Below are positions 1-10,591 of a stretch of 64,000 nucleotides of DNA, piece by piece. Origin of the DNA: Christiangramia portivictoriae DSM 23547 (lineage in GTDB: Bacteria > Bacteroidota > Bacteroidia > Flavobacteriales > Flavobacteriaceae); the NCBI RefSeq assembly GCF_000423045.1, contig NZ_KE383971.1:134092-198091 (forward strand), in the 5' to 3' direction. The position numbers and the translations under genes are program-made. Every line of letters starts with the position of its first letter. Within the stretch, counting starts at the first letter, position 1. The notes beneath the pieces were generated by a model. The model was not told the origin of the DNA. It saw only the letters and a program-made list of their open reading frames with translations, and made no database searches.

Positions 1-1135
1 TCTATCGCTGGGAATTTCGACCATCTATGGTAAAAGGATTATTAATTACCTGAGAGCGAAACAAATAGGTGAAAGCGTTAGGGATCTTGGATTAAAAGGT
101 CAGACTGAAAAAGCAGGCACGCCAACCATGGGAGGTGTGATCATTATCGTTGCGACACTTATCCCTGTGCTGCTGTTTGCAAAACTGGAAAATATCTATG
201 TAATCCTGTTGATCATTACCACCTTGTGGATGGGAGCGATCGGTTTTCTGGATGATTATATAAAAACCTTTAAAAAAGATAAGGAAGGATTAAAAGGAAT
301 ATTCAAGGTGATTGGCCAGATTGGCCTGGGTCTAATCGTCGGATGTACCATGTATTTTCATCCGCAGGTGACCACGAAAGAGGTAATCACTGAAACAAAC
401 CCAACTGAAAATGTGATCGCCAGAGCAGAAGTTGTGGATATGGGTCCGGAAATAAAGGATACCAGTACGACCATTCCTTTTGTAAAGGACAACGAATTTG
501 AATACTCCAGCCTGATAAGCTGGATAGATGCAGACCTTGTGAACTATGCATGGCTCATTTTTATTCCTATCGTGATCTTTATCGTTACGGCGGTATCAAA
601 CGGAGCAAACCTGACCGATGGGATCGACGGACTCGCCGCGGGATCTTCAGCTATAATCGTACTCACCCTGGGTATTTTCGCGTGGGTTTCCGGTAACATC
701 ATTTTTTCAGATTATCTCAATATCATGTACATACCGAGATCTGGAGAAATGACCATTTTCATAACAGCTTTCGCAGGTGCACTGGTAGGTTTTCTATGGT
801 ATAATACTTATCCCGCGCAGGTTTTCATGGGAGATACCGGAAGTTTGACCATTGGTGGGATCATTGCGGTTCTGGCTATTGCAACTAGAAAAGAATTACT
901 GATTCCTCTTTTATGCGGAATCTTCCTGGTAGAAAATCTATCAGTGGTGATGCAGGTAGGCTGGTTCAAATGGACCAAGAGGAAATATGGTGAAGGTAGA
1001 AGGATATTTTTAATGTCACCACTTCATCACCATTATCAGAAAAAAGGCAGGCACGAAAGTAAGATCGTAGTAAGATTCTGGATTATTGGAATATTCCTCG
1101 CAATTCTTACCATCGTCACCTTAAAAGTACGCTAG
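1..1135 (+). CDS. mraY: Phospho-N-acetylmuramoyl-pentapeptide transferase (5'-truncated by window edge)
   Basis: Integral membrane enzyme that transfers phospho-MurNAc-pentapeptide to undecaprenyl phosphate, making lipid I. The reading frame is open from base 2, and the residues before the first in-frame Met include the family motif KAGTPTMGG, so the gene begins outside the window. Other visible family motifs are [18 protein letters not shown] and the His cluster SPLHHHYQ. Compared with the roughly 360-residue proteobacterial enzyme it carries an extra hydrophilic stretch (bases about 360-530) between two membrane segments, as is common in Bacteroidota. It lies one base upstream of murD in the division cluster. 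The identity is secure. Confidence 0.97.
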   Translation, partial: LSLGISTIYGKRIINYLRAKQIGESVRDLGLKGQTEKAGTPTMGGVIIIVATLIPVLLFAKLENIYVILLIITTLWMGAIGFLDDYIKTFKKDKEGLKGIFKVIGQIGLGLIVGCTMYFHPQVTTKEVITETNPTENVIARAEVVDMGPEIKDTSTTIPFVKDNEFEYSSLISWIDADLVNYAWLIFIPIVIFIVTAVSNGANLTDGIDGLAAGSSAIIVLTLGIFAWVSGNIIFSDYLNIMYIPRSGEMTIFITAFAGALVGFLWYNTYPAQVFMGDTGSLTIGGIIAVLAIATRKELLIPLLCGIFLVENLSVVMQVGWFKWTKRKYGEGRRIFLMSPLHHHYQKKGRHESKIVVRFWIIGIFLAILTIVTLKVR

Positions 1136-1136
1136 G

Positions 1137-2471
1137 ATGGAAAGACTGGTCATACTTGGAGGTGGAGAAAGTGGCGTAGGTACTGCCATCCTGGGAAAGG
1201 AAAAAGGATACGACGTGTTTCTTTCTGATAAAGGAAGGATCAAGGATAAGTACCGTGATGTTCTTACAAAACTTGAAATAGATTGGGAAGATGAACAACA
1301 TTCAGAAGAAAAGATTCTCAATGCGAATGTGGTAATGAAAAGTCCGGGAATTCCCGATACTGCTGCGCTGGTTGTAAAGCTTCGGAAGAACGATATTCCT
1401 GTTATCTCAGAAATTGAATTTGCTTCCTGGTTTTCTGAAACTCCCGTAATCGGGATCACAGGCAGTAATGGTAAGACCACGGTGACCAATCTAATTCAGC
1501 ATTTACTGAAGAATGGAAACATCAATTCAGGAATGGGTGGAAATATTGGAAACAGCTATGCGAAAATGGTTGCTGAAGATCGGCATGATTGGTTCGTGCT
1601 GGAGTTATCCAGTTTTCAGCTGGACGGGATCAGCGATTTTAAACCACATATCGCGATCCTGACTAATATAACACCAGATCATTTAGATCGCTATGATTAC
1701 AAATTTGAAAATTATATAGAATCAAAATTCAGAATTACAAAAAACCAGACAGCCGAAGATTATTTCATCTATGATGCAGATGATCCAGTGATCACAGAAT
1801 GGCTTGAGAAAAATTCTGTGAGAGCACAAAAGCTGCCATTTTCGATGGAAAAGAAACTTGAAAATGGCGCTTACTTAGAAGATACAAATATTGTTATAAA
1901 AATAAATAATACCGAGTTCACCATGTCGACATCAGATATATCCCTACAGGGCAAACATAACACCAAAAATGCAATGGCTGCGGCCACCGTTTCGCAGTTG
2001 CTTCGAATTAGAAAGCAGACCATCAGAGAAAGTATGGCCAATTTTCAGGGTGTGGAACATCGTCTTGAAAAGGTGCTGAAAATTAACAATGTTATGTATA
2101 TCAACGATTCCAAGGCTACGAACGTAAACGCTACCTATTATGCACTGGAAAGTATGGAGTCTGAAACTGTCTGGATCCTTGGAGGTGTAGATAAAGGCAA
2201 TGTATATGATGACCTGCTGCCATTGGTTAATGAAAAAGTGAAAGCGATCATTTGCCTGGGGGTTGATAATGAAAAAATTAAGAGTGCCTTTGGTAATATC
2301 GTGGAAAATCTGGTTGAAACGGCATCTATGGAAGAAGCGGTGAAAGTGGCGTACAGGTTCGCCGACAAGGGTGATAATGTGTTGTTATCTCCTGCCTGTG
2401 CGAGTTTCGATCTGTTTGAAAATTACGAAGACAGAGGAAGACAGTTTAAGAACGCCGTGCGTAATCTATAA
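1137..2471 (+). CDS. murD: UDP-N-acetylmuramoylalanine--D-glutamate ligase
   Basis: Cytoplasmic Mur ligase that adds D-glutamate to UDP-MurNAc-L-Ala using ATP. The 444-residue length is normal. The N-terminal UDP-binding fold begins LVILGGGESGVG. The ATP P-loop is GSNGKTT, about residue 110. The central and C-terminal ligase domains include HRLEKV and the terminal SPACASFDLFENYEDRG signature typical of MurD. The ATG lies one base after the mraY stop, so the genes are probably translationally coupled. It is followed after 21 bp by ftsW. Confidence 0.98.
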   Translation: MERLVILGGGESGVGTAILGKEKGYDVFLSDKGRIKDKYRDVLTKLEIDWEDEQHSEEKILNANVVMKSPGIPDTAALVVKLRKNDIPVISEIEFASWFSETPVIGITGSNGKTTVTNLIQHLLKNGNINSGMGGNIGNSYAKMVAEDRHDWFVLELSSFQLDGISDFKPHIAILTNITPDHLDRYDYKFENYIESKFRITKNQTAEDYFIYDADDPVITEWLEKNSVRAQKLPFSMEKKLENGAYLEDTNIVIKINNTEFTMSTSDISLQGKHNTKNAMAAATVSQLLRIRKQTIRESMANFQGVEHRLEKVLKINNVMYINDSKATNVNATYYALESMESETVWILGGVDKGNVYDDLLPLVNEKVKAIICLGVDNEKIKSAFGNIVENLVETASMEEAVKVAYRFADKGDNVLLSPACASFDLFENYEDRGRQFKNAVRNL

Positions 2472-2492
2472 CAAGGTATTGAATAGCGAATA

Positions 2493-3701
2493 ATGAGCAA
2501 CGTTTTTGCAAATCTAAAAGGTGATAAAGTGATCTGGGCGGTAGCAGCTTTGCTGGCGATCTTTTCCTTTTTACCGGTGTACAGCGCCAGTAGTAATCTG
2601 GCCTATCTCCATGGAGATGGTAGTACAACCGGGTTTCTTATCATGCACTTTTTTCATTTATTGCTTGGTTTCTGCCTGTTGTTCGCGGTTCATAAAATAC
2701 CATATCACTATTTTCGGGGTATCAGTATATTACTGCTTCCAGTCGTGATCCTGTTGCTTATCTTTACCATTGCACAGGGAACGACCATAGACGGTGCGTA
2801 TGCCAGTAGATGGATACGAATTCCCGTATTGAACGTATCCTTTCAATCTTCAACTCTGGCCTCGGTGGTTTTAATGGTTTATGTTGCCAGGTATCTTTCA
2901 AAAATCACCGAAAAAAAAGTCACCTTTAAGGAAACAATAATTCCGCTCTGGGCGCCTGTTTTCGCGGTTTTAATATTAATTTTGCCGGCCAATTTCTCTA
3001 CAACGGCCATCATTTTCGTCATGACCTTGATACTGATGTTTTTAGGTGGTTATCCAATAAAATATCTCTCGGCAATTGTTGGAGCTGGAATTGTAATGCT
3101 GGGGATTTTCGTACTTACGGCTAAAGCATTTCCGGGTTTGTTACCCAACAGGGTCGATACCTGGTCCAGCCGGATCGAAACATTTTTTGATGGCGAGGAA
3201 GCAGATGAGCAGTACCAGGTTGAGAAAGCAAAAATTGCGATCGCTCAGGGTGGTATCACCGGAACTGGAATAGGTAAAAGCGTACAAAGAAATTTTTTAC
3301 CGCAGTCCTCATCAGATTTTATTTACGCGATCATCGTGGAAGAAATGGGATTGATTGGAGCTTTTGGAGTCATGCTGGCTTATTTGCTCCTGTTATTTAG
3401 AATTGTCATCGTGGCTACCAAAGCGAGCAGCATATTTGGGAAGCTGGTGGTCATGGGCGTTGGATTGCCTGTAGTTTTTCAGGCACTTATCAACATGGGT
3501 GTCGCGGTGGAGTTATTTCCTGTTACAGGACAAACGCTTCCTTTGGTGAGTAGTGGTGGAACGTCCATCTGGATGACCTGCATTGCCCTGGGAATCATTT
3601 TAAGTGTAAGTGCAAGAAGAGAGGAAATTAAAGAGTTTGAAAATGAAAGTCTTGAAGGCGAGGAGGAGAATCCTCTGGATATTTTGAGCGAAGCGATATG
3701 A
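2493..3701 (+). CDS. ftsW: Septal peptidoglycan glycosyltransferase / lipid II polymerase FtsW
   Basis: SEDS-family polytopic membrane protein of 402 residues, with about ten hydrophobic segments. In the division complex FtsW polymerises lipid II together with its partner transpeptidase. Family signatures seen are [32 protein letters not shown] and the C-terminal [14 protein letters not shown]. It ends in a short acidic cytoplasmic tail. Its TGA overlaps the ATG of murG (ATGA), which indicates translational coupling. Confidence 0.97.
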   Translation: MSNVFANLKGDKVIWAVAALLAIFSFLPVYSASSNLAYLHGDGSTTGFLIMHFFHLLLGFCLLFAVHKIPYHYFRGISILLLPVVILLLIFTIAQGTTIDGAYASRWIRIPVLNVSFQSSTLASVVLMVYVARYLSKITEKKVTFKETIIPLWAPVFAVLILILPANFSTTAIIFVMTLILMFLGGYPIKYLSAIVGAGIVMLGIFVLTAKAFPGLLPNRVDTWSSRIETFFDGEEADEQYQVEKAKIAIAQGGITGTGIGKSVQRNFLPQSSSDFIYAIIVEEMGLIGAFGVMLAYLLLLFRIVIVATKASSIFGKLVVMGVGLPVVFQALINMGVAVELFPVTGQTLPLVSSGGTSIWMTCIALGIILSVSARREEIKEFENESLEGEEENPLDILSEAI

Positions 3702-4795
3702 AGAAGAACATGCGAGTTATATTATCAGGTGGTGGAACAGGTGGACATATCTATCCTGCGATCGCGATTGCAGATGAGATCAAAAATCGTCATCCAGAAG
3801 CTGAAATATTATTCGTAGGTGCGAAGGATCGAATGGAGATGGAGAAGGTGCCTCAGGCTGGTTACCAAATTGAGGGATTGTGGATCACAGGGATCGATCG
3901 TTCTTTAAGTCTTAGAAACTTATCATTTCCTTTTAAACTCATTAGCAGTATCTCCAAATCGAGAAAGATCATTAAAAGGTTTAAACCAGATGTGGTGATT
4001 GGTACTGGTGGATTTGCCAGCGGCCCGCTACTTAGGGTAGCCATATCCAGAAATATACCTACACTCGTTCAGGAACAGAATAGCCTGCCGGGTATCACCA
4101 ATAAAATACTTGCTAAGAATGCAAGCGTTATCTGTGCCGCCTACGAAAAGGTGAAAAATTATTTCCCTGCGGAAAAAACTGTCATTACAGGAAATCCCGT
4201 AAGACAGGATCTTCTGGAGGTCAATAAACTAAGACAGGAAGCTCAGGAATATTTTAAACTGAAGCCAGGAAAGAAAACTGTACTTATTTTGGGCGGAAGC
4301 CTGGGTGCAAGAAGGATCAATAAATTGATTGAAACCTACTTAAAAAGGTTCGAACAGGAGAATGTGCAGTTAATCTGGCAGATTGGGAAGCTATATTACT
4401 CAGATTATAAAAAATATGCTTCAGAGGCTATTGTGGCTAAAGAATATATCAATCGTATGGACTTTGCCTATGCAGCTGCAGATGTGATCATTTCTAGAGC
4501 TGGAGCAGGAAGTGTTTCAGAATTATGCATAGTGGGAAAACCGGTATTATTTATACCATCTCCTAATGTTGCTGAAAACCATCAGGCTAAAAATGCCATG
4601 GCGGTAACAGATCATGACGCGGCTTTGATGATCACTGAAGATGAACTTACAGAAAAATTCGATCCATGCTTTTTTAGTTTTCTTAAAGATGAAAGAAGAC
4701 TGGAAAGATTTTCAAAACGTATAAAACAACTGGCGCTGCCAAATGCCACTTCAGATATTGTTGACGAAGTAGAAAAATTAGTAAGTAAAAAGTAA
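3698..4795 (+). CDS. murG: UDP-N-acetylglucosamine--undecaprenyl-PP-MurNAc-pentapeptide GlcNAc transferase
   Basis: Peripheral membrane GT28 glycosyltransferase that turns lipid I into lipid II. The N-terminal glycine-rich loop [12 protein letters not shown] lies near residue 10. Further signatures are GTGGFASGP, the Q-rich loop [20 protein letters not shown] and the UDP-GlcNAc-binding [12 protein letters not shown]. The 365-residue length is normal. The start overlaps the ftsW stop by 4 bp, and the stop directly abuts the murC ATG with no gap. A second Met five codons in is a possible alternative start. Confidence 0.98.
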   Translation: MKKNMRVILSGGGTGGHIYPAIAIADEIKNRHPEAEILFVGAKDRMEMEKVPQAGYQIEGLWITGIDRSLSLRNLSFPFKLISSISKSRKIIKRFKPDVVIGTGGFASGPLLRVAISRNIPTLVQEQNSLPGITNKILAKNASVICAAYEKVKNYFPAEKTVITGNPVRQDLLEVNKLRQEAQEYFKLKPGKKTVLILGGSLGARRINKLIETYLKRFEQENVQLIWQIGKLYYSDYKKYASEAIVAKEYINRMDFAYAAADVIISRAGAGSVSELCIVGKPVLFIPSPNVAENHQAKNAMAVTDHDAALMITEDELTEKFDPCFFSFLKDERRLERFSKRIKQLALPNATSDIVDEVEKLVSKK

Positions 4796-6154
4796 ATGAA
4801 GAATCCTGATCACATAAAACATTTTTACTTCATCGGTATCGGTGGAATAGGGATGAGTGCACTTGCCAGATATTTCAAGGCGAAAGCTGCGGTGGTTTGT
4901 GGTTATGATCGTACACCTTCAAAACTTACGGCAGAACTGGAGAAGGAAGGAATAATTATTAATTATGCAGATGAGGTTGAGACTATTCCGCAGCATATCT
5001 TAAAAGATGTGGAAAATAGTCTCGTGGTGTATACTCCTGCCGTTCCAAAGGATCATAAGCAGTTTGGATATTTTCAGCAGCAAGGATTCCAGGTCGTGAA
5101 AAGATCTGAATTGCTGGGAATGGTTACCGCTAATAAATTTTGCCTGGCCGTTGCCGGTACTCATGGTAAGACGACCACGACAGCTATTCTAGGTCATTTG
5201 CTTAAAGAAACGGGCGCGAAAGTAACTGCATTCCTGGGCGGAATTAGTGAAGATATTCAGTCCAACCTTATCATGCAGGGCGATGAGGTCGTTGTGGTTG
5301 AGGCAGATGAGTTTGATCGCTCCTTTCTTCGGCTATCGCCTAATATTGCGGCAATTACTTCCATGGATGCCGATCATCTGGATATCTACGGAAGTAAAGA
5401 TGAACTGGAAAAATCTTTTAAAGAGTTCGCTTCGAAAATACCCGAAAATGGTACCTTATTCGTAAGCAGTCAATTATCCTTAAGCGGAAAGTCAATTGGC
5501 ATAGATGATGCGAGTGACTATACAGCTAAGAATGTAAATATTGAGAATGGTACTTATGTCTTTGATCTAAAGACTCCTTCTCAAACATTAGAAAATTTAA
5601 GATTTAATCTACCCGGCAACCACAATTTGCTAAATGCTATAACAGCCCTGGCGATGGCGATCGAATATGGATCCCCAACCCTCGATCTGGCCAGGGCTTT
5701 ATATTCTTTTAAAGGTGTTCGACGTAGATTTAATTATAAGATCAAAACCGATAAACTGGTGCTAATTGATGACTATGCTCATCATCCTACAGAAATTTCT
5801 GCGGTGCATCAGGCAGTTCGGGCAATGTACCCCAGTAAAATTGTTCTTGCGGTTTTTCAACCCCACTTGTTTAGCCGTACCCGTGACTTCGCTGAAGATT
5901 TTGCCTCCAGCCTTTCAGAATTTGATAAGGTATTTCTCATGGATATTTATCCTGCGCGAGAAACCCCAATTGAAGGCATCACTTCAGCCTGGTTGCTGGA
6001 ACAAATAGATAATGATTACAAAAGACTTGTGGGTAAACATGATCTCATTGATTCCATAAGGTCGGAATATGCAGATATCGTAGTAATGATGGGTGCTGGA
6101 GATATTGGAGATGAAGTTGAATCTGTTCAAAAAGCATTGCAGGATGAAGCGTAG
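4796..6154 (+). CDS. murC: UDP-N-acetylmuramate--L-alanine ligase
   Basis: Cytoplasmic Mur ligase adding L-Ala to UDP-MurNAc, the first peptide step of murein synthesis. The N-terminal loop is FIGIGGIGMSALA, the ATP P-loop is AGTHGKTTTTA, about residue 121, and the catalytic-domain stretch EADEFDRSFL follows. The C-terminal signature DDYAHHPTEI, about residue 325, is typical of MurC. The 452-residue length is normal. It begins immediately after the murG stop and overlaps the start of ftsQ by 11 bp. Confidence 0.98.
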   Translation: MKNPDHIKHFYFIGIGGIGMSALARYFKAKAAVVCGYDRTPSKLTAELEKEGIIINYADEVETIPQHILKDVENSLVVYTPAVPKDHKQFGYFQQQGFQVVKRSELLGMVTANKFCLAVAGTHGKTTTTAILGHLLKETGAKVTAFLGGISEDIQSNLIMQGDEVVVVEADEFDRSFLRLSPNIAAITSMDADHLDIYGSKDELEKSFKEFASKIPENGTLFVSSQLSLSGKSIGIDDASDYTAKNVNIENGTYVFDLKTPSQTLENLRFNLPGNHNLLNAITALAMAIEYGSPTLDLARALYSFKGVRRRFNYKIKTDKLVLIDDYAHHPTEISAVHQAVRAMYPSKIVLAVFQPHLFSRTRDFAEDFASSLSEFDKVFLMDIYPARETPIEGITSAWLLEQIDNDYKRLVGKHDLIDSIRSEYADIVVMMGAGDIGDEVESVQKALQDEA

Positions 6155-6860
6155 TCTAAAATTTATACAGCCTTTAATTTTAATCCTGCTCCTTGGAGGC
6201 TTATATGGCTTTGCAGAACATCGCCATAAAAACAGAAATTTAACTGGTATCATGGTGAATTTCACTGATACGGAAAACCTCTATGTGACTGAGGAAGTGG
6301 TTAATAAATTGTTAATACAAACTAATGACAGTGTCTCGAGTATAGATAAAGAAACTTTAGATTTGAATAGAGTGGAAGCTATGCTGAACGATCATGATAT
6401 GATTGAAAATGCAGAAGTATTTCTAACGCTCGACGGCAAACTGAAGGCAACCGTAAGTCAAAGAAAACCAATTGGCAGGGTAGCTGGAAACTCGTCGTTT
6501 TACCTGGATAGAAATGGAGAGATCATGCCGTTATCAAAATATTACTCGGCCAGGGTGCCTTTAATGTTTGGTTTTGATGGCAGCACGGTGGCTGAGGTTT
6601 ATGGAATCGTGAGTTATATTCAGAATGATGATTTTCTTAGAAAACATATTACCGGGATAAGCCGTTTGAATGCAGAAGCCTATGCTTTGGAGCTGAGAGA
6701 GAATGATTTTGAAGTATATTTTGGAGATACCACCAATGTGGATCTCAAATTCAACAATTTAAAAGCTTTTTATAAAAAGGCTACGAAGGATAAGAAGTTA
6801 AATACCTACAAAAAAGTGAACCTGCAATTTGGAGACCAGGTTGTTTGCACGAAAAAATAG
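6144..6860 (+). CDS. ftsQ: Cell division protein FtsQ/DivIB
   Basis: Bitopic inner-membrane division protein that links early and late divisome parts. I chose the ATG at 6144 rather than the longer in-frame opening at 6093. From 6144 the protein starts MKRSLKF, followed directly by one membrane helix, as expected of FtsQ; the longer form would place murC-overlapping residues before it. The product is 238 residues: a short cytoplasmic end, a TM at about 9-25, a POTRA-like region at about 30-110, and a beta domain with SFYLDRNGEIMPLS. Sequence conservation in this family is weak, so position between murC and ftsA supports the call. Confidence 0.9.
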   Translation: MKRSLKFIQPLILILLLGGLYGFAEHRHKNRNLTGIMVNFTDTENLYVTEEVVNKLLIQTNDSVSSIDKETLDLNRVEAMLNDHDMIENAEVFLTLDGKLKATVSQRKPIGRVAGNSSFYLDRNGEIMPLSKYYSARVPLMFGFDGSTVAEVYGIVSYIQNDDFLRKHITGISRLNAEAYALELRENDFEVYFGDTTNVDLKFNNLKAFYKKATKDKKLNTYKKVNLQFGDQVVCTKK

Positions 6861-6863
6861 TTT

Positions 6864-8219
6864 ATGGAACAGAATGATATTGCAGTAGGATTAGATATTG
6901 GAACTACCAAGATTGTGGCCATGATAGGTCGCAAAAATGAGTATGGAAAAGTAGAGATCGTAGGCATAGGGAAATCAAAATCCCTTGGCGTACATCGCGG
7001 GGTGGTGAATAATATCACCCAGACGATCCAGTCTATCCAACAGGCAATACAGGAGGCAGAAGCCGACAGTGGTTTAAAGATAAGTGAAGTGGTAGTTGGA
7101 ATCGCGGGGCAGCATATTCGAAGCCTTCAGCATAGCGATTATATTACCAGGCATAACCCAGATGAGGTTATAGATTCAGAAGATATTCACACACTATGTA
7201 ACCAGGTTCATAAACTGGTGATGCTTCCGGGTGAAGAGATCATACATGTACTTCCGCAGGAATTTAAAGTAGATGGGCAGGCAGAGATCAAGGAGCCCAT
7301 CGGGATGTACGGTGGGAGACTGGAAGCGAACTTTCATGTTGTGGTTGGACAGGTTTCTTCCATTAGAAACATTGGCAGATGTGTGAAAAGCGCCGGTCTG
7401 GAACTTTCAGCAGTGACCCTGGAGCCACTGGCTTCAGCCAATGCAGTCCTGAGCCAGGAAGAAAAAGAAGCTGGTGTAGCGCTTATAGATATAGGAGGTG
7501 GAACTACAGATCTTGCCATATTTAAGGATGGGATCATCAGGCACACCGCAGTGATTCCTTTTGGTGGAAATGTGATTACTGAAGACATTAAAGAAGGATG
7601 TTCCATTATCGAAAAGCAGGCAGAGCTTTTAAAAATAAAATTTGGATCTGCATGGCCAGGTGAGAATAAGGACAACGAAATTGTTTCTATTCCAGGTTTG
7701 CGCGGGAGAGAGCCGAAGGAAATCACTTTGAAGAATCTTTCCAAGATCATTCACGCACGTGTCGTGGAGATCATCGACCAGGTTTACCTGGAGATCAAGA
7801 ATTACGGTCATGATGAGCAAAAAAAGAAATTGATCGCAGGAATTGTTCTAACCGGTGGTGGTGCCCAATTGAAGCACCTTAAGCAACTGGTTGAATATAT
7901 TACCGGGATGGATACACGAATAGGATATCCTAACGAACATCTTGCTGGCAATAACGATTCAGAAACCACCAGTCCGGTCTATGCCACGGCTGTAGGATTG
8001 GTAATGAACAGCCTTGAGCAGGGGAATAATAAGTATCAGGAAGAAGTCCTGCTCTCACAAAAACGATCGCTGGAAGAGAAGGTCGATGAGCAGCATGATG
8101 AAGAAGAAGATGAATATGATACGTACAGGGAAGAGCCCTCTTCCAGCAAAGTTGCCCGTAAGAGCATCTTTGATAAATGGGCAGAGAAATTCAAGGATTT
8201 CTTAGACAACGCAGAATAA
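6864..8219 (+). CDS. ftsA: Cell division actin-like protein FtsA
   Basis: Actin-fold ATPase that tethers FtsZ filaments to the inner membrane. Signatures are the phosphate-1 loop GLDIGTTKIVAMIG near the N-terminus, VALIDIGGGTTDLAIF around residue 205, and VLTGGGAQLKHL around 330. An acidic, low-complexity stretch (EEEDEYDT) precedes the C-terminal KSIFDKWAEKFKDFLDN, which looks like the amphipathic membrane-targeting helix of the family. It lies 3 bp after ftsQ and 40 bp before ftsZ. The 451-residue length is in the Bacteroidota range. Confidence 0.97.
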   Translation: MEQNDIAVGLDIGTTKIVAMIGRKNEYGKVEIVGIGKSKSLGVHRGVVNNITQTIQSIQQAIQEAEADSGLKISEVVVGIAGQHIRSLQHSDYITRHNPDEVIDSEDIHTLCNQVHKLVMLPGEEIIHVLPQEFKVDGQAEIKEPIGMYGGRLEANFHVVVGQVSSIRNIGRCVKSAGLELSAVTLEPLASANAVLSQEEKEAGVALIDIGGGTTDLAIFKDGIIRHTAVIPFGGNVITEDIKEGCSIIEKQAELLKIKFGSAWPGENKDNEIVSIPGLRGREPKEITLKNLSKIIHARVVEIIDQVYLEIKNYGHDEQKKKLIAGIVLTGGGAQLKHLKQLVEYITGMDTRIGYPNEHLAGNNDSETTSPVYATAVGLVMNSLEQGNNKYQEEVLLSQKRSLEEKVDEQHDEEEDEYDTYREEPSSSKVARKSIFDKWAEKFKDFLDNAE

Positions 8220-8259
8220 AATAGATACAATACAACCAGTAACCAGTAAAACAGAGTTT

Positions 8260-10251
8260 ATGAGCAGTACAGAATTTGGAGACATCTCATTCGATTTACC
8301 AAAGAACCAATCGAACGTCATCAAAGTGATTGGAGTAGGAGGAGGAGGAAGCAACGCCATTAACCATATGTTCCAGGCAGGAATAAAAGGGGTTGATTTT
8401 GTTGTTTGTAATACCGACTCCCAGGCTTTGGAGAACAGTTCGGTGCCCAACAAGATTCAGTTAGGTGTAACTTTAACTGAAGGACTTGGAGCAGGGGCAA
8501 ACCCGGAGATCGGTGAGAAAGCGGCAGTAGAAAGCTTTGAGGAAATCAAGCAAATGTTGGATACCAATACCAAGATGATCTTTATCACGGCTGGTATGGG
8601 TGGTGGTACCGGGACCGGTGCTGCTCCAATCATTGCGAAACAGGCAAAGGAACTGGATATTCTTACGGTGGGAATCGTAACCATTCCATTTCAATTCGAG
8701 GGAAGAAACAGAAACGAACAGGCACAGTTAGGAGTCGAAAGACTGCGTAAGCACGTAGATTCGCTCATCGTGATCAATAATAACAAACTTCGTGAAGTCT
8801 ATGGAAATCTTGGTTTTAAAGCCGGATTCTCAAAAGCTGATGAGGTGCTGGCAACTGCGTCCAGAGGAATTGCAGAAGTAATCACGCATCACTATACTCA
8901 GAATATTGACCTTCGCGATGCGAAGACAGTACTGAGTAATTCTGGTACTGCTATCATGGGTTCTGCAACTGCTTCAGGAGCCAGCAGAGCTACAGATGCT
9001 ATCATGAAAGCGCTTGATTCACCATTATTGAACGACAATAAGATCACCGGTGCCAAAAATGTATTACTGCTTATTGTATCTGGCAACGAGGAGATCACGA
9101 TCGACGAGATTGGTGAAATCAATGACCATATTCAACTGGAAGCAGGGCACAGCGCAAACATTATTATGGGTGTAGGCGAAGATGAATCCCTGGAGGACTC
9201 TATTGCTGTAACTATCATCGCTACTGGTTTCGATGTAGAACAGCAAAACGAGATCACAAATACTGAATCTAAAAAGATCATTCATACCCTTGAAGACGAG
9301 CAGAGAGCCGAACAGGAATTAATCGCCAAGCGAACTGGTTCTATTTCTGAAGTGACTCCGGAAAAGAATGATGATATAGAGGATGCTCAGATAGAATTTG
9401 AAGCTCCTAAAAAGGAAGAAAAGATCATTCATACCCTGGATGAAAATGTGGAGGAAGTAGATGAGGTAGGCAAAATTCAGAAGAAAATAGAAGACATCTA
9501 TAAAACACCAGATTTTGCAAGAAAACTGGATGTTATTTATGAGGAAGTGAATCCAGAAGAATTTATCATCAATGATACTTCGGAAACACTGGATACCGAA
9601 AACTTTAAAGAATCTGAAGAAGGAAAGTCTGAAAACGAAGAACAATTCATGTTCACTTTCGATATTCCAATGAATCAGAAGGAGGAAAAAAAACAGTTTT
9701 CAGAAAAGAAGGAAGAGGTAAAGCGCCATTCTCTAAGTGATGAGGAAGAAGAGTCTGCCAGAAATATTCGAGTGAACGAACATGTAGAGATAGTTCCGGT
9801 AACCGAAAATTCTGCTACGGGAGTAAAGCGATACAGTCTTGATGATTACATGGAGATAGAGCAAAGACTTGAAAGTTCAAAGGCTCCTGAAAAAGAAGAA
9901 GAGAAGGACGAAACGGTGGCTTTTGAGAAGAAGACCGTGGCTCCTGCTCCTTCAAGAGAATATGAGAATGACGAGCACGATCCCTTTGACAATCCAATTT
10001 CTTCTGAAGTCGTGCGTCAACGTACAGCGGAGCGTAAAGCAAAAATGAAGGAGTTCAATTATAAGTTTAGAACTGGTTCAGCACAGATCGATGAGATCGA
10101 AAAGCAGCCGGCATACAAAAGGGCTGGAATTGAGCTGAACAATGCGAAGCCTGGTGAAGGTAAATTATCCCGAACCAGTATAGAGCAGGATGATAACAAT
10201 GAACTACATTTTAGAAAGAACAACTCTTTCCTTCATGACAATGTTGACTAA
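8260..10251 (+). CDS. ftsZ: Cell division GTPase FtsZ (long-linker form)
   Basis: Tubulin-like GTPase forming the Z ring. The conserved core covers about residues 18-325: VIGVGGGGSNA, the tubulin signature GGGTGTGAAP and the T7-loop segment NIDLRD. The protein is 663 residues, far longer than the usual 350-400. The extra length is a charged, probably disordered linker rich in Glu and Lys, then a C-terminal region starting EKQPAYKRAGIELN and ending NNSFLHDNVD, typical of Flavobacteriia. The linker holds a repeated IIHTL motif (see findings). It is the last gene of the division cluster before a strong terminator. Confidence 0.98.
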   Translation: MSSTEFGDISFDLPKNQSNVIKVIGVGGGGSNAINHMFQAGIKGVDFVVCNTDSQALENSSVPNKIQLGVTLTEGLGAGANPEIGEKAAVESFEEIKQMLDTNTKMIFITAGMGGGTGTGAAPIIAKQAKELDILTVGIVTIPFQFEGRNRNEQAQLGVERLRKHVDSLIVINNNKLREVYGNLGFKAGFSKADEVLATASRGIAEVITHHYTQNIDLRDAKTVLSNSGTAIMGSATASGASRATDAIMKALDSPLLNDNKITGAKNVLLLIVSGNEEITIDEIGEINDHIQLEAGHSANIIMGVGEDESLEDSIAVTIIATGFDVEQQNEITNTESKKIIHTLEDEQRAEQELIAKRTGSISEVTPEKNDDIEDAQIEFEAPKKEEKIIHTLDENVEEVDEVGKIQKKIEDIYKTPDFARKLDVIYEEVNPEEFIINDTSETLDTENFKESEEGKSENEEQFMFTFDIPMNQKEEKKQFSEKKEEVKRHSLSDEEEESARNIRVNEHVEIVPVTENSATGVKRYSLDDYMEIEQRLESSKAPEKEEEKDETVAFEKKTVAPAPSREYENDEHDPFDNPISSEVVRQRTAERKAKMKEFNYKFRTGSAQIDEIEKQPAYKRAGIELNNAKPGEGKLSRTSIEQDDNNELHFRKNNSFLHDNVD

Positions 10252-10270
10252 TGATTTCTGTAATCAAACA

Positions 10271-10298
10271 AAAAGCTGCCATAAGGCAGCTTTTTTTT
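10271..10298 (+). terminator. Rho-independent terminator after ftsZ, probably bidirectional
   Basis: The stem AAAAGCTGCC / GGCAGCTTTT closes a 4-base loop (ATAA) and is followed by a run of T. The mirror-image A run on the left suits termination of the convergent gene at 10321 as well. Confidence 0.9.
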
Positions 10299-10320
10299 AT
10301 GTTCAGAATTTGCGAACTAA

Positions 10321-10518
10321 TTACTTTCGTACTGGAACTTCATCGGTATCTCTGCGGTATTTCAGCATGGAAATTCCTGCTACAAAGAATACGAATCCAA
10401 GGATGGTAAGAGCCCAGGGGCTAAGCATTAGTGCCACGCTTCCAAATATCCCTAAAACGCCCATTACCAGTGCAATCGCACCGCCAATAGTCATAATCAT
10501 TGCTAAGACTTTAATCAT
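10321..10518 (-). CDS. Small membrane protein, function unknown
   Basis: A 65-residue protein with two hydrophobic helices (about 3-25 and 32-52) separated by a short Ser/Pro turn, ending in a charged tail (KYRRDTDEVPVRK) that is probably cytoplasmic. The ATG is followed by a normal reading frame, and the gene sits between ftsZ, which converges on it, and the pyrophosphatase gene 73 bp away. I do not recognise the family. Its size and composition are typical of small inner-membrane proteins common in flavobacteria. Confidence 0.6.
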   Translation of the reverse strand: MIKVLAMIMTIGGAIALVMGVLGIFGSVALMLSPWALTILGFVFFVAGISMLKYRRDTDEVPVRK

Positions 10519-10591
10519 AATGCATTAAATTATTGGTTATCAATAATAAAAGTATCTATTTAAATTAATTGGAAATTAGAATTAACAAACT

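Noticed and set aside
9319-9645. 108-codon minus-strand frame within ftsZ
   Set aside because: It lies opposite the AT-rich, charged linker of ftsZ and is a composition artefact.
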